The translations under genes and the position numbers were made by a program. Under the pieces are notes generated by a model. The model saw only the letters and a program-made list of their open reading frames with translations, was not told the origin of the DNA and made no database searches. This document shows positions 1-10,702 of a DNA stretch of 64,000 nucleotides, piece by piece. The first letter of the stretch is position 1; each line of letters starts with the position of its first letter. This DNA is from Mangrovibacter plantisponsor (GTDB lineage: Bacteria > Pseudomonadota > Gammaproteobacteria > Enterobacterales > Enterobacteriaceae). The stretch is taken from the NCBI RefSeq assembly GCF_003182475.1, contig NZ_QGTS01000019.1, forward strand, positions 19,079 through 83,078, in the 5' to 3' direction.

Positions 1-1
1 C

Positions 2-895
2 AAACCAGAAAACGCCCGTAGCAAGATTCTGTTTGAAAACCTGACTCCACTGCACGCCAACTCACGTTTGCGTATGGAGCGCGGTAACGGCTCAACAGAA
101 GACCTCACCGCACGTGTTCTGGATCTGGCATCCCCGATTGGCCGTGGCCAGCGTGGTTTGATTGTGGCACCGCCAAAAGCGGGTAAAACAATGCTGCTGC
201 AGAATATTGCTCAGAGTATTGCTTATAACCACCCTGATTGCGTGCTGATGGTTCTGCTGATTGACGAACGTCCGGAAGAAGTAACCGAAATGCAGCGTCT
301 GGTAAAAGGCGAAGTGGTCGCGTCTACGTTTGACGAACCAGCCTCCCGCCACGTTCAGGTTGCTGAAATGGTTATTGAGAAAGCAAAACGCCTGGTTGAA
401 CATAAAAAAGACGTTATCATTCTTCTCGATTCCATTACCCGTCTGGCGCGTGCTTATAACACCGTGGTACCGGCTTCAGGTAAAGTCCTGACTGGTGGTG
501 TGGATGCGAATGCATTGCATCGCCCGAAACGTTTCTTCGGTGCTGCGCGTAACGTTGAAGAAGGCGGCAGCCTGACAATCATCGCAACTGCGCTGATTGA
601 TACCGGGTCCAAAATGGACGAGGTTATCTACGAAGAATTTAAAGGCACCGGTAACATGGAACTGCACTTGTCCCGTAAGATTGCGGAAAAACGCGTCTTC
701 CCGGCAATTGACTACAACCGTTCCGGTACCCGTAAAGAAGAGCTGTTGACCACTTCTGAAGAACTGCAGAAAATGTGGATCCTGCGTAAAATTATCCACC
801 CGATGGGTGAAATTGACGCAATGGAGTTCCTGATTAACAAGCTGGCGATGACGAAGACCAATGATGATTTCTTCGACATGATGAAACGCTCATAA
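2..895 (+). CDS. rho: Transcription termination factor Rho, C-terminal part (5' end outside window)
   Basis: Rho is a hexameric RNA-dependent ATPase/helicase that terminates transcription. The reading frame is open from base 2 with no start codon, so the gene is cut by the window edge. The 297 residues present correspond to residues 123-419 of the 419-residue E. coli protein. With that numbering the Walker A motif APPKAGKT ends at K184-T185, and the Walker B region with the ILLDSITR segment follows. The C-terminus FFDMMKRS is the usual one. The N-terminal RNA-binding domain is mostly missing. A strong intrinsic terminator follows the stop, so rho is separated from the ECA genes. Confidence 0.98.
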   Translation, partial: KPENARSKILFENLTPLHANSRLRMERGNGSTEDLTARVLDLASPIGRGQRGLIVAPPKAGKTMLLQNIAQSIAYNHPDCVLMVLLIDERPEEVTEMQRLVKGEVVASTFDEPASRHVQVAEMVIEKAKRLVEHKKDVIILLDSITRLARAYNTVVPASGKVLTGGVDANALHRPKRFFGAARNVEEGGSLTIIATALIDTGSKMDEVIYEEFKGTGNMELHLSRKIAEKRVFPAIDYNRSGTRKEELLTTSEELQKMWILRKIIHPMGEIDAMEFLINKLAMTKTNDDFFDMMKRS

Positions 896-913
896 TTTCA
901 GGTCAACTCGGGG

Positions 914-945
914 AAACGCCACGCATTGACGTGGCGTTTTTCTTT
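914..945 (+). terminator. Intrinsic terminator after rho
   Basis: A perfect 10-bp stem (914-923 with 930-939, AAACGCCACG pairing CGTGGCGTTT) has a 6-nt loop and continues into a T-rich tail. It lies 18 bp after the rho stop codon. Confidence 0.9.
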
Positions 946-948
946 ATC

Positions 949-957
949 TGCTATAAT
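949..957 (+). promoter_or_regulatory. Candidate extended -10 promoter for the ECA operon
   Basis: TGCTATAAT is a perfect -10 hexamer with the TGn extension, lying just downstream of the rho terminator tail. No good -35 hexamer sits at 16-18 bp; a TTGACG 20 bp upstream lies inside the terminator stem. The transcript would carry a leader of about 130 nt before wecA. This is inferred from sequence only. Confidence 0.45.
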
Positions 958-1097
958 TCCATCGCCAGCAATCGAGGCTGGTAACATCCGGGCAGTGGAA
1001 GCAAAAAGAAGTAAGAGGATTTCGGATACCTTCGACATTTTTTGCGTATTACAATAGTGCCCTTTGCTTGTGCATGTAGCGCAGAGAGTTATTTAAC

Positions 1098-2213
1098 GTG
1101 AATCTACTCGGTATGAGTACGGACATCCTGTATGTCTTTTTCTTCACTTTCGCTTTCCTCTTTTTTGCCAGAAAAATGGCAAAACGGATTGGTCTGGTAG
1201 ACCGTCCTAATTACCGTAAACGGCACCAGGGGCTCGTCCCTTTAGTCGGCGGTATCTCTGTCTATGTCGGCATTTGTGCGGCGTTTCTTGTCGCCAGCGT
1301 CAATTCTCTTTACTACGTTCCCCATGCAAAACTTTACCTGATCTGCTCGGGTATTCTGGTGCTGGTCGGCGCACTTGATGACCGGTTTGACATCAGCGTG
1401 AAGTTCCGCGCTTTTGTTCAGGCCGCTATCGCCATTGTCATAATGGTGATGGGCAATTTGTATCTGAGCAGCCTGGGCCATTTGTTTGGCGCGTGGGAAA
1501 TGGAACTTGGCCCCTTCGGTTATTTTCTGACTTTATTCGCGGTGTGGGCTGCTATCAATGCCTTTAACATGGTTGATGGCATTGATGGCCTGCTGGGTGG
1601 GTTGTCCAGCGTCTCTTTCGCTGCGCTGGGTATCATCCTGTGGTTTAACGGCCAGGTGAGCCTGGCGATGTGGTGCTTCGCCATGATTGCCGCCATCATG
1701 CCATACATTCTGCTCAACCTGGGTGTATTAGGCCGCCGGTATAAAGTATTTATGGGCGATGCGGGCAGTACCCTGATTGGTTTTACCATTATCTGGATAT
1801 TGCTGGAAACCACACAGGGAGAGAACCCACCGGTTAACCCGGTTACCGCGTTGTGGATAATCGCTATTCCGCTGATGGATATGGTTGCCATTATGTATCG
1901 TCGGCTACGGAAAGGCATGAGCCCCTTTTCACCTGACCGGCAGCATATTCACCACCTGATAATGCGGGCTGGTTTTTCGTCCCGGCAGGCATTTGTCCTG
2001 ATAACCCTGGCGGCCGCTTTGTTAGCCACCTTCGGCGTGCTGTGTGAATATTTCCAACTGATGCCGGAATGGGGCATGTTGATGTGTTTTCTGCCTGCGT
2101 TTCTGCTGTACGGCTACTGTATAAAACGCGCATGGAAAGTGGTGCGTTTCATCAAACGTGTCAAACGGCGTATTCGTCGTAGCTCTCACCGTAATCCAAC
2201 GTTAACCAAATAA
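1098..2213 (+). CDS. wecA: Undecaprenyl-phosphate GlcNAc-1-phosphate transferase
   Basis: WecA transfers GlcNAc-1-phosphate from UDP-GlcNAc to undecaprenyl phosphate, giving lipid I of ECA and also priming many O-antigens. The 371-residue polytopic membrane protein (E. coli 367) shows the family's catalytic aspartates: the DD pair at 94-95, NAFNMVDGIDG with D160 and D163, FMGDAGS with D221, and the HIHH motif at 283-286. The C-terminal tail is strongly basic. The start is GTG at 1098, giving the N-terminus MNLLGMSTD, which aligns with the E. coli protein. It is the first gene of the ECA cluster, 14 bp before wzzE. Confidence 0.98.
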   Translation: MNLLGMSTDILYVFFFTFAFLFFARKMAKRIGLVDRPNYRKRHQGLVPLVGGISVYVGICAAFLVASVNSLYYVPHAKLYLICSGILVLVGALDDRFDISVKFRAFVQAAIAIVIMVMGNLYLSSLGHLFGAWEMELGPFGYFLTLFAVWAAINAFNMVDGIDGLLGGLSSVSFAALGIILWFNGQVSLAMWCFAMIAAIMPYILLNLGVLGRRYKVFMGDAGSTLIGFTIIWILLETTQGENPPVNPVTALWIIAIPLMDMVAIMYRRLRKGMSPFSPDRQHIHHLIMRAGFSSRQAFVLITLAAALLATFGVLCEYFQLMPEWGMLMCFLPAFLLYGYCIKRAWKVVRFIKRVKRRIRRSSHRNPTLTK

Positions 2214-2227
2214 TTTTCGGGAAAACA

Positions 2228-3268
2228 ATGAGACAAGAGTCAACTGATGAGCAATATGGGGTGGATAACCAACTGGATATCCGTGAACTGTTTCGCACTC
2301 TGTGGGCAGGGAAAACATGGATTGCCGGTGTCGCCGTGCTGTTTGGGTTGCTGGCGCTTGTCTACAGTTTTCTTGCCAAACAAGAGTGGAGTGCCACTGC
2401 AATTACGGATCAGCCAACGGTCAATATGCTGAACAGCTTCTATTCCCAACAGCAGTTTTTGCAAAATCTGGATATTAAGTCATCACTGATTTCGCCCGAC
2501 CAGCCTTCACCAATGGCCGAGGCCTATAAAGAATTCGTGATGCAGTTGTCTTCCTGGGATACCCGGCGGGCGTTTTGGTTGCAGACCGACTATTACAAAC
2601 AGCGCCAGACCAGTAACAGCCATAATAACGCGGCATTGCTGGATGAACTGATTAACAATATCCAGTTTACACCTGCAGACCCGGCGCATAACACCAACGA
2701 CAACACCCGGCTGGTGGCTGAGAATGCTCCATCAGCGAATAATCTGTTACGCCAGTACATTGCTTTTGCCAGCCAGCGGGCTGCTCACCATCTTAATGGG
2801 GAGCTGAAAGGCGCATGGGCGGCGCGTACCGTACAGATGCAGGCGCAAATTAAGCGCCAGGATGCAGTAGCGAAAGCGGTGTATCAGCGCAAGCTGCATA
2901 ACATTCAGGCAGCACTGGCGATAGCGGAACAGCAAAACATTACTCACAACCAGGCTGAGACACCTGCGGAGGAACTCCCGCCTTCTGAATTATTTATGTT
3001 GGGGCGCCCACTACTCAAAGCGCAACTGGAAAACCTGGAAGCAACCGGGCCTGATTACAATATGGATTACGAGCAGAATCGCGCCATGTTGGCTACGCTG
3101 GCAGTGGGGCCGGTACTTGATGACAACTTTCAAACATACCGCTACCTGAGAACACCGGAAGAACCGGTTAAACGGGACAGCCCGCGGCGTGTTTTCTTAT
3201 TAGTAATGTGGGGCTTTATTGGTGCGTTGGTTGGGGCCGGAGTGGCTCTGGCCCGCCGTAAGGCATAG
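2228..3268 (+). CDS. wzzE: ECA polysaccharide chain-length modulator WzzE
   Basis: WzzE is a polysaccharide co-polymerase that sets the length of ECA chains made by WzyE and is needed for the cyclic form. The 346 residues (E. coli 348) have the family layout: a short cytosolic N-terminus, a membrane segment at about residues 34-52, a long periplasmic helical region, a conserved [16 protein letters not shown] stretch just before the second membrane segment (about 323-342), and a short basic tail. The start ATG at 2228 follows a GGGAAAA purine stretch. The periplasmic region is the most divergent part relative to E. coli. Confidence 0.96.
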   Translation: MRQESTDEQYGVDNQLDIRELFRTLWAGKTWIAGVAVLFGLLALVYSFLAKQEWSATAITDQPTVNMLNSFYSQQQFLQNLDIKSSLISPDQPSPMAEAYKEFVMQLSSWDTRRAFWLQTDYYKQRQTSNSHNNAALLDELINNIQFTPADPAHNTNDNTRLVAENAPSANNLLRQYIAFASQRAAHHLNGELKGAWAARTVQMQAQIKRQDAVAKAVYQRKLHNIQAALAIAEQQNITHNQAETPAEELPPSELFMLGRPLLKAQLENLEATGPDYNMDYEQNRAMLATLAVGPVLDDNFQTYRYLRTPEEPVKRDSPRRVFLLVMWGFIGALVGAGVALARRKA

Positions 3269-3309
3269 CGAACCGCCGTTATAAAGTCTCCCAAAGAAAG
3301 AGAATAAAC

Positions 3310-4440
3310 GTGAAAGTTTTAACCGTTTTTGGCACACGACCTGAAGCTATCAAAATGGCTCCTTTGGTCCATGCTCTGGGAAATGACCCTTTTTTTGAGT
3401 CAAAAGTTTGTGTCACTGCCCAGCATCGGGAGATGCTGGATCAGGTGCTGCACCTTTTCTCAATCACTCCGGATTATGATTTAAATATCATGCAGCCGGG
3501 CCAGGGGTTAACTGAAATCACCTGTCGAATCCTGGAGGGGTTAAAACCCATCCTGATGTCGTATCAGCCAGACGTGGTTTTGGTGCATGGCGATACCACC
3601 ACAACCATGGCCACCAGCCTGGCGGCATTTTACCAGCGAATCCCTGTAGGCCATGTTGAGGCCGGGTTGCGCACTGGAGACCTCTATTCCCCATGGCCGG
3701 AAGAAGCGAACCGGACACTGACCGGGCGGCTGGCACATTATCATTTTGCCCCCACAGACAATGCCCGCCAAAACCTGCTGCATGAAAACGTGTCAGACCG
3801 GAATATTTTTGTTACGGGGAATACAGTGATCGATGCGTTGCTGTCTGTCAGTGACCGTGCTTTGCAGGACAGCGCCCTGCGCCAGCGCATGGAAAAGCAT
3901 TACCCATTCCTTAATAAAGAGAAAAAGACGATCCTGGTAACCGGGCACCGCCGGGAAAGCTTTGGTCGTGGGTTTGAACAAATTTGCCATGCGCTGGCCG
4001 ATATCGCCGCCAACTGGCCCGATGTGCAAATTGTCTATCCTGTGCATTTGAACCCTAATGTCAGTGAACCCGTAACCCGAATTTTGGGGCATGTTGAAAA
4101 CGTGGCACTGATTGAACCTCAGGATTATTTGCCTTTCGTGTGGCTGATGAACCATGCCTGGCTCATCCTGACTGATTCAGGGGGGATTCAGGAAGAAGCC
4201 CCTTCACTGGGTAAACCTGTCCTGGTAATGCGCGATACCACTGAGCGCCCTGAAGCAATTGACGCCGGAACAGTGAAGTTAGTGGGAACGGATAAAAACA
4301 ACATCGTTGCTGCTGTCACACAGTTACTGACACAGGATGCTGCTTACCAGCAAATGAGCAAAGCGCATAACCCTTATGGGGATGGCATGGCATGCCAGCG
4401 TATTTTAACCGCGTTAAAAAACAACCAGGTAACATTATGA
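3310..4440 (+). CDS. wecB: UDP-N-acetylglucosamine 2-epimerase (non-hydrolysing)
   Basis: WecB interconverts UDP-GlcNAc and UDP-ManNAc in the cytosol, the first step towards the ManNAcA residue of ECA. The 376-residue length equals that of E. coli. The known catalytic residues are all present at matching positions: D95 in HGDTTTT, E117 in HVEAGLR, E131 in the PEEANR motif and H213 in TGHRRESFG. Translation starts at GTG 3310 after an AAAGAAAGAGAA purine tract. Its stop codon overlaps the wecC start by ATGA at 4437-4440. Confidence 0.98.
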   Translation: MKVLTVFGTRPEAIKMAPLVHALGNDPFFESKVCVTAQHREMLDQVLHLFSITPDYDLNIMQPGQGLTEITCRILEGLKPILMSYQPDVVLVHGDTTTTMATSLAAFYQRIPVGHVEAGLRTGDLYSPWPEEANRTLTGRLAHYHFAPTDNARQNLLHENVSDRNIFVTGNTVIDALLSVSDRALQDSALRQRMEKHYPFLNKEKKTILVTGHRRESFGRGFEQICHALADIAANWPDVQIVYPVHLNPNVSEPVTRILGHVENVALIEPQDYLPFVWLMNHAWLILTDSGGIQEEAPSLGKPVLVMRDTTERPEAIDAGTVKLVGTDKNNIVAAVTQLLTQDAAYQQMSKAHNPYGDGMACQRILTALKNNQVTL

Positions 4441-5696
4441 ATTTTTCTACCATATCCGTGATTGGTCTTGGCTATATTGGGTTACCCACGGCGGCAGCAT
4501 TTGCCTCACGGCAAAAACAGGTTATTGGCGTAGATATCAATGCGCATGCTGTTGAGACCATCAATCGTGGGGAAATTCATATTGTCGAACCTGAACTGGA
4601 TCTCGTGGTGAAACAGGCTGTTCAGGATGGTTATTTACGGGCATCACAGACACCAGTTGAAGCAGATGCTTACCTGATTGCGGTTCCCACACCATTTAAA
4701 GATGCTCACGCACCAGATATGCGTTTTGTCAGGGCGGCGGCCGAATCCATTGCGCCGGTACTGAGAAAAGGGGCTTTGGTTATTCTGGAATCGACATCCC
4801 CGGTAGGCAGTACCGAGCAAATGGCTCACTGGCTGGCAGCGTTGCGCCCTGACCTCACGTTCCCACAACAAGCTGGTGATAAGGCGGATGTGAATATTGC
4901 CTATTGCCCTGAACGCGTGTTACCCGGCCAGGTTATGGTGGAACTGATCAAGAACGACCGCGTAATTGGTGGGATGACGCCAACCTGCTCTGCTCGCGCC
5001 AGTGCCTTGTATAACATCTTTCTGGAAGGGGAGTGTGTGGTGACCAATGCCCGCACTGCCGAGATGTGCAAACTGACTGAAAACAGTTTCCGTGATGTCA
5101 ATATCGCGTTTGCGAACGAACTGTCACTGATTTGTGCCGAACAGGGCATTAATGTGTGGGAACTGATTCGCCTTGCCAACCGCCACCCGCGAGTCAACAT
5201 TCTGCAACCCGGTCCGGGCGTTGGTGGGCACTGTATTGCAGTGGATCCCTGGTTTATTGTTTCACAAAATCCCCAGCAGGCTCGCCTGATTCGCACAGCA
5301 CGCGAAGTGAACGACTACAAACCGCACTGGGTTATTGAACGGGTGAAAGCGATGCTGGCCGATTGCCTGGTAGAGAGTGGCCGCAAAGCCAGTGAACTCA
5401 CCATCGCCTGTTTTGGTCTGGCATTTAAACCCAATATCGACGATTTGCGGGAAAGCCCGGCCATGGAAATCACCCGGTTAATTGCCGAGTGGCATAGTGG
5501 AACAACGCTGGTGGTGGAACCTAATATTCACCAGTTACCGGACAGTTTGGCTCATTGCCAACTAACAGAGACTCAGGATGCACTAAAACATGCCGATATT
5601 CTGGTTATGTTAGTGGATCACGCCCCATTCCGTGCGGTTGCCCCGGAGGCAATTCAACAGCGCTGGGTGGTTGATACAAAAGGAGTCTGGCGATGA
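4437..5696 (+). CDS. wecC: UDP-N-acetyl-D-mannosamine dehydrogenase
   Basis: WecC oxidises UDP-ManNAc to UDP-ManNAcA with two NAD+ in ECA precursor synthesis. The 419-residue protein (E. coli 420) has an N-terminal Rossmann motif GLGYIG (10-15). The UDP-sugar dehydrogenase active-site lysine and asparagine lie in CKLTEN (about K212, N216), and the catalytic cysteine is C266 in [12 protein letters not shown] chose ATG 4437 because it overlaps the wecB stop and gives the E. coli-like N-terminus [15 protein letters not shown]. An upstream in-frame ATG at 4392 would lie inside wecB. The stop overlaps rffG by ATGA. Confidence 0.98.
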   Translation: MNFSTISVIGLGYIGLPTAAAFASRQKQVIGVDINAHAVETINRGEIHIVEPELDLVVKQAVQDGYLRASQTPVEADAYLIAVPTPFKDAHAPDMRFVRAAAESIAPVLRKGALVILESTSPVGSTEQMAHWLAALRPDLTFPQQAGDKADVNIAYCPERVLPGQVMVELIKNDRVIGGMTPTCSARASALYNIFLEGECVVTNARTAEMCKLTENSFRDVNIAFANELSLICAEQGINVWELIRLANRHPRVNILQPGPGVGGHCIAVDPWFIVSQNPQQARLIRTAREVNDYKPHWVIERVKAMLADCLVESGRKASELTIACFGLAFKPNIDDLRESPAMEITRLIAEWHSGTTLVVEPNIHQLPDSLAHCQLTETQDALKHADILVMLVDHAPFRAVAPEAIQQRWVVDTKGVWR

Positions 5697-6772
5697 GAAA
5701 AATATTGGTGACAGGAGGAGCCGGTTTTATCGGCTCTGCCGTGGTGCGTTATATCCTTGAACAAACCCGGGATTCCGTGGTGGTGGTGGATAAACTGACG
5801 TATGCGGGTAACCTGTCATCCCTGGCGCCGGTTGCATCATTACCGGGGTTTGCATTTGAACAGGCTGATATTGGCAACGGGCCTGAGATGGCGCGTATTC
5901 TGGATACATACCAGCCAGATATCGTGATGCACCTTGCTGCAGAAAGCCATGTGGACCGCTCTATTGATGGCCCGGCTGCGTTTATCGATACCAATATTGT
6001 TGGCACTTATACCTTGCTGGAAGCAGCACGCCACTACTGGCAAACTCTGGAGCCAGTTAAAAAGCAGGCATTCCGTTTCCACCATATTTCTACCGATGAA
6101 GTCTATGGTGATCTGCACGACAGCAACGGCTTCTTCACCGAACAAACACCTTATGCGCCCAGCAGCCCATACAGTGCGTCCAAAGCTGCCAGTGATCATT
6201 TAGTTCGCGCCTGGTCCCGGACTTATGGCCTGCCTGTTGTCGTGACTAACTGTTCGAATAACTACGGGCCGTACCATTTCCCGGAAAAGCTTATACCACT
6301 GACCATTCTTAATGGCCTGGCAGGAAAACCGTTGCCGGTGTATGGCGACGGGCAACAAATTCGCGACTGGCTGTATGTTGATGACCATGCCAGGGCGCTG
6401 TACCTGGTGGCAACCACAGGTAAAACCGGTGAAACCTGGAATATTGGCGGCCATAACGAGCGTACTAACCTGGACGTGGTTGAAACAGTTTGCACTCTCC
6501 TTGAAGAATTGGTGCCTGAGAAACCTGCGGGTGTCTGCCATTATCGTGACTTAATCACATTTGTGGCCGACAGACCCGGGCACGATGTGCGTTATGCCAT
6601 TGATGCTGGCAAAATTGCTCGTGAACTGGGTTGGCTACCCCAGGAGACATTTGACAGCGGGATGCGCAAAACGGTGACCTGGTATTTGTCGAATAAAGCG
6701 TGGTGGCAACAGGTGCAGGATGGCTCCTATCAGGGCCAACGTTTGGGTCTGGCTGGTAAAGAGAAGGAGTAA
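5693..6772 (+). CDS. rffG: dTDP-glucose 4,6-dehydratase
   Basis: RffG converts dTDP-glucose to dTDP-4-keto-6-deoxyglucose, the intermediate for Fuc4NAc of ECA. The 359-residue short-chain dehydrogenase fold shows the NAD motif GGAGFIG (8-14), the active-site STDE at 133-136 and YSASK with Y160 and K164. The gene starts by a 4-bp overlap with wecC. An rmlB paralogue often exists elsewhere in such genomes, but this copy belongs to the ECA cluster by position. Confidence 0.97.
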   Translation: MRKILVTGGAGFIGSAVVRYILEQTRDSVVVVDKLTYAGNLSSLAPVASLPGFAFEQADIGNGPEMARILDTYQPDIVMHLAAESHVDRSIDGPAAFIDTNIVGTYTLLEAARHYWQTLEPVKKQAFRFHHISTDEVYGDLHDSNGFFTEQTPYAPSSPYSASKAASDHLVRAWSRTYGLPVVVTNCSNNYGPYHFPEKLIPLTILNGLAGKPLPVYGDGQQIRDWLYVDDHARALYLVATTGKTGETWNIGGHNERTNLDVVETVCTLLEELVPEKPAGVCHYRDLITFVADRPGHDVRYAIDAGKIARELGWLPQETFDSGMRKTVTWYLSNKAWWQQVQDGSYQGQRLGLAGKEKE

Positions 6773-6775
6773 CTC

Positions 6776-7657
6776 ATGAAGGGGATTATTCTGGCTGGGG
6801 GAACGGGAACACGCCTGCACCCCATTACGCGTGGCGTCTCCAAGCAGTTGTTACCTGTGTACGACAAGCCCATGATTTACTACCCATTGTCTGTGCTGAT
6901 GCTGGCGAAAATTCGCGACATTCTCATCATTACAACACCGGAAGATAAACCTTATTTTCAACGTTTGTTAGGCTCCGGTGAGGAGTTTGGCGTACACCTG
7001 AGTTATGCTGAACAGCCAAGCCCCGATGGGCTGGCACAAGCTTTTCTGATTGGTGAAACCTTCCTCGAAGGCGAGGCCTCTTGCCTGGTTCTTGGCGATA
7101 ATATCTTTTTTGGCCAGGGGTTCAGCCCCAAACTGCATCATGCCGCTTCACGTAAGCAAGGCGCGACAGTCTTTGGCTACCAGGTGATGGACCCTGAGCG
7201 TTTTGGCGTTGTGGATTTTGACGATAATTTCCGGGCGCTGTCTATTGAAGAAAAGCCGCAAAAACCAAAATCCAACTGGGCAGTCACCGGGTTGTATTTC
7301 TATGACAACAAGGTAGTGGACTATGCCCGCCAGGTGAAGCCGTCACCGCGTGGCGAGCTGGAAATTACCTCAATTAACCAAATGTATCTGGAACAGGGTG
7401 AACTGTCAGTGGAAAAGCTGGGCCGTGGTTTTGCCTGGCTGGATACCGGTACTCACGACAGCCTGCTGGAAGCCAGCTCTTTTGTGCAAACAGTAGAAAA
7501 GCGACAGGGTTTCAAAATTGCTTGTCTTGAAGAGATAGCCTGGCGTAACGGTTGGCTGGATGACGAAGATGTCCGTCGTGCAGCACAGGCTCTGGCGAAA
7601 ACTGGGTACGGCCAATACCTGCTGGAGTTGTTACGTGGTTATTCACGCAAGCGTTGA
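6776..7657 (+). CDS. rffH: Glucose-1-phosphate thymidylyltransferase 2
   Basis: RffH makes dTDP-glucose from dTTP and glucose-1-phosphate, feeding RffG. The 293 residues match the E. coli length. The nucleotidyltransferase signature GGTGTRLHP (8-16) lies at the N-terminus with [12 protein letters not shown] after it, and VLGDNIFFG carries the metal-binding aspartate. The start ATG at 6776 has AGAAGGAG directly upstream. Its last 23 bp overlap wecD in another frame. Confidence 0.97.
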   Translation: MKGIILAGGTGTRLHPITRGVSKQLLPVYDKPMIYYPLSVLMLAKIRDILIITTPEDKPYFQRLLGSGEEFGVHLSYAEQPSPDGLAQAFLIGETFLEGEASCLVLGDNIFFGQGFSPKLHHAASRKQGATVFGYQVMDPERFGVVDFDDNFRALSIEEKPQKPKSNWAVTGLYFYDNKVVDYARQVKPSPRGELEITSINQMYLEQGELSVEKLGRGFAWLDTGTHDSLLEASSFVQTVEKRQGFKIACLEEIAWRNGWLDDEDVRRAAQALAKTGYGQYLLELLRGYSRKR

Positions 7658-8318
7658 ACCCCTTGAATGGGAAAGCACCTTTTTCAACATTCATTCGGGA
7701 ATTATCCATTTTTCTGATTCTGCTGCGCCACTTACTGTGGCGCAATTAGTGCACTGGCCGCGGGTTCAGGCAAAAATTGATGCCGCTGACACCGCGCGGC
7801 TGCCTGCTTTGCAGGCGCTGGGGTTTCAGGTGGTAGAAGCAGAAATGGATTTTGTGCTGAGCGTTGGTTTACCCCCAGCCGGGCAGTCTGAGGCACTTCC
7901 TATTGCCAGGGAACATGATATTCCTGCGTTGCGTACTTTAGCTGCAACATTGTTCACTCACAGCCGTTTTGGTACGCCATGGTATGCGCCTGGCGAAAGC
8001 GGGCGTTTTTATGGGCAGTGGGTGGAAAATGCAGTGCGGGGCACGTTTGATGATGTTTGCCTGCTGGCTTACGATGCCACAGGTTTGATCTCAGGGTTTG
8101 TTACGTTACGGCGGTTACCCGGCAACCAGGCAAGAATTGGGCTGTTGGGGGGGAAGGGCGCAGGCGCAGTGTTAATGGAGCTGGCACAAAACTGGTGCTG
8201 GCAGCAAAAAATAACAGGCTTACATGTCGCAACGCAGTTTGGCAATTTGCCCGCGTTGCGCCGCTATGTTTTAAGTGGTGCGCAGCCAGTTGGCACAGCG
8301 TACTGGCTCTACAGGTGA
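7635..8318 (+). CDS. wecD: dTDP-fucosamine acetyltransferase
   Basis: WecD (RffC) acetylates dTDP-4-amino-4,6-dideoxygalactose with acetyl-CoA to give dTDP-Fuc4NAc. The 227-residue GNAT protein (E. coli 224) has the acetyl-CoA loop region [15 protein letters not shown] and ends in TAYWLYR like the E. coli protein. I chose GTG at 7635, which gives [14 protein letters not shown]. It has a GGAG box 7 bp upstream and aligns with the E. coli N-terminus. This start lies inside the end of rffH. The longer open frame from 7560 has no support. Confidence 0.93.
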   Translation: MVIHASVEPLEWESTFFNIHSGIIHFSDSAAPLTVAQLVHWPRVQAKIDAADTARLPALQALGFQVVEAEMDFVLSVGLPPAGQSEALPIAREHDIPALRTLAATLFTHSRFGTPWYAPGESGRFYGQWVENAVRGTFDDVCLLAYDATGLISGFVTLRRLPGNQARIGLLGGKGAGAVLMELAQNWCWQQKITGLHVATQFGNLPALRRYVLSGAQPVGTAYWLYR

Positions 8319-8324
8319 GAAAAG

Positions 8325-9455
8325 ATGATTCCTTTTAATGCCCCACCCATAGTGGGAACTGAACTTGAATATATGCAATCTGCGATGGAAAGCGGGAAGT
8401 TATGTGGTGATGGTGGGTTTACTCGCCGCTGCCAGCAATGGATGGAGCATCGCTTTTCCTGTAAGAAAGTCCTGTTAACGCCATCCTGTACTGCATCACT
8501 GGAAATGGCCGCCATGCTGATTGATATTCAGCCGGGCGATGAAGTGATAATGCCTTCATTTACTTTTGTCTCCACGGCTAACGCCTTTGTGCTGCGTGGG
8601 GCAAAAATCGTGTTTGTCGATATTCGTCCGGATACGATGAACATTGATGAAACGAAAATTGAAGCTGCCATTACCGAGAAAACCCGTGCGATTGTGCCGG
8701 TTCATTACGCGGGTGTTGCCTGCGAAATGGGCACCATTATGCGTCTTGCAGAACAACATAATCTCTATGTGATTGAAGATGCGGCTCAGGGCGTAATGTC
8801 GAGCTGGCAAGGCCGGGCACTGGGGACCATTGGCCATATTGGCTGCTTTAGTTTCCATGAAACCAAAAACTACACTGCTGGTGGTGAAGGTGGTGCAACA
8901 CTGATTAACGATGCATCACTGGTTGAACGCGCTGAAATCATTCGTGAAAAAGGCACCAACCGTAGCCAGTTCTTCCGCGGGCAAGTAGATAAATACACCT
9001 GGCGCGATATTGGCTCAAGTTACCTGATGGCAGACCTGCAAGCGGCTTACCTGTGGGCGCAACTGGAAGTGGCTGACCGGGTCAATGAACAGCGTGTTGC
9101 TTTGTGGAACAACTATTTCCGCGCTCTGGAGCCTCTGGCGCGTGCGGGGCGCATTGAGTTACCCACCATCCCGGCAGACTGCCGCCATAATGCGCATATG
9201 TTCTACATCAAATTGCGCGATATGGATGATCGCAATGCGCTGATTGCGTTTTTGAAAGAAGCAGAGATCCTGGCTGTTTTCCATTACATTCCGTTGCATT
9301 CCAGCCCGGCAGGCCTGAGTTTTGGCGAATTTAATGGAGAAGACCGCTTCACTACAGCAGAAAGTGAGCGTCTGCTGCGGTTGCCTTTATTCTATAACCT
9401 GGCTCCGGTTAACCAGCGCACGGTTATTACTACGCTGTTGAGTTACTTCTCCTGA
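8325..9455 (+). CDS. wecE: dTDP-4-amino-4,6-dideoxygalactose transaminase
   Basis: WecE (RffA) is a PLP-dependent sugar aminotransferase that uses glutamate to aminate dTDP-4-keto-6-deoxygalactose. The 376 residues match E. coli. The PLP lysine is K181 in FSFHETKNYTAGGEGG, and D152 in IEDAAQG is the pyridine-nitrogen partner. The gene lies 6 bp after wecD. Its TGA shares one base with the ATG of wzxE. Confidence 0.97.
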   Translation: MIPFNAPPIVGTELEYMQSAMESGKLCGDGGFTRRCQQWMEHRFSCKKVLLTPSCTASLEMAAMLIDIQPGDEVIMPSFTFVSTANAFVLRGAKIVFVDIRPDTMNIDETKIEAAITEKTRAIVPVHYAGVACEMGTIMRLAEQHNLYVIEDAAQGVMSSWQGRALGTIGHIGCFSFHETKNYTAGGEGGATLINDASLVERAEIIREKGTNRSQFFRGQVDKYTWRDIGSSYLMADLQAAYLWAQLEVADRVNEQRVALWNNYFRALEPLARAGRIELPTIPADCRHNAHMFYIKLRDMDDRNALIAFLKEAEILAVFHYIPLHSSPAGLSFGEFNGEDRFTTAESERLLRLPLFYNLAPVNQRTVITTLLSYFS

Positions 9456-10702
9456 TGTCATTAGCCAGAGCAAGTGTGTGGACCGCTGCGTCCACACTGG
9501 TCAAGATAGCTGCAGGTTTATTAGTCGTTAAATTACTGGCGGTTTCATATGGCCCTTCCGGTGTCGGCCTTGCCGGGAACTTTCGCCAACTGGTTACTGT
9601 ATTAGGTGTAATGGCGGGGGCCGGGATTTTTAATGGTGTGACACGAAGTGTCGCTCAGTATCATCAGGACAACCCCGCATTACAGCGAGTGGTAGGCAGT
9701 GCATCGGCTATTGTTCTTGGCTTTTCGGCTTTGCTCGCGGTTTTCTTTGTTTTGGCTGCCCGGCCCGTCAGTATTGCTTTGTTTGGTTCCGGTGATTATC
9801 AGGGGCTGATTTGCCTGGTGGCTCTGGTACAAATGGGCATAGCCTGGGCAAACCTGGTCCTGGCTGTACTCAAAGGTTTTCGGGATGCAGCCGGGAATGC
9901 AGTGGCATTGATGGCCGGGAGTGTTGTTGGCGTTGTAGCTTATTATGTTTGCTACTGGCTGGGCGGTTACCACGGCGCATTATTGGGGATTGCGTTGGTG
10001 CCGGCGCTGATTGCTTTACCTGCGTCCTGGGTGTTATGGCGCAGGGGGCGAATCCCGCTGGCCTGGTTCCGACCCCGTTGGGATAGCGCGCAGAGCCGCC
10101 TGTATGCTCGTTTTACTATCATGGCGCTGATGACGACTGTCACGTTGCCTGTTGCCTGGGTAATGATGCGTAACTTGCTGGCCGCGCATTACTCATGGGA
10201 AGCAGTGGGTATCTGGCAAGGGGTAACCAGTATCTCAGATGCCTACCTGCAGTTTATTACCGCATCATTTAGCGTCTATTTACTTCCGACCTTGTCGCGG
10301 CTAACGGAAAAAAGCGATATTGCTCGTGAGTTAGGTAAAGCATTCCGGTTTGTTATCCCGGCGGTGATGTTTGCCAGTTTTATGGTCTGGTTACTGCGGG
10401 ATTTTGCTATCTGGTTGCTGTTTTCTCACCAGTTTGCCGCAATGCGTGATTTGTTTGCCTGGCAGCTGACCGGGGACGTATTAAAGGTCAGTGCTTATGT
10501 CTTTGGCTATCTGGTTATTGCGAAAGCTTCACTGCGTTGTTATTTGCTGACGGAAGTCAGCCAGTTCGCCTTGCTAACAGGTTTTTCTCACTGGCTTATT
10601 CCGGCCCATGGTGCACTGGGTGCCGCGCAGGCCTATATGGCAACTTATCTTGTTTATTTCGCGCTTTGTTGCAGCGTATTTTTTATCTGGCGCAGACAAT
10701 GA
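9455..10702 (+). CDS. wzxE: Lipid III (ECA repeat) flippase
   Basis: WzxE moves the undecaprenyl-linked ECA trisaccharide to the periplasmic side of the inner membrane. The 415-residue protein (E. coli 416) is very hydrophobic, with about twelve membrane segments typical of the polysaccharide flippase (MOP) superfamily. It sits between wecE and wecF, starting on the last base of the wecE stop and ending in an ATGA overlap with wecF. Confidence 0.95.
   Translation: MSLARASVWTAASTLVKIAAGLLVVKLLAVSYGPSGVGLAGNFRQLVTVLGVMAGAGIFNGVTRSVAQYHQDNPALQRVVGSASAIVLGFSALLAVFFVLAARPVSIALFGSGDYQGLICLVALVQMGIAWANLVLAVLKGFRDAAGNAVALMAGSVVGVVAYYVCYWLGGYHGALLGIALVPALIALPASWVLWRRGRIPLAWFRPRWDSAQSRLYARFTIMALMTTVTLPVAWVMMRNLLAAHYSWEAVGIWQGVTSISDAYLQFITASFSVYLLPTLSRLTEKSDIARELGKAFRFVIPAVMFASFMVWLLRDFAIWLLFSHQFAAMRDLFAWQLTGDVLKVSAYVFGYLVIAKASLRCYLLTEVSQFALLTGFSHWLIPAHGALGAAQAYMATYLVYFALCCSVFFIWRRQ

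Noticed and set aside
92..403. Long antisense open frames such as those opposite rho, dapF, metE, recQ and fadB
   Set aside because: They are frame shadows of well-conserved proteins on the other strand and lack ribosome sites or family features.
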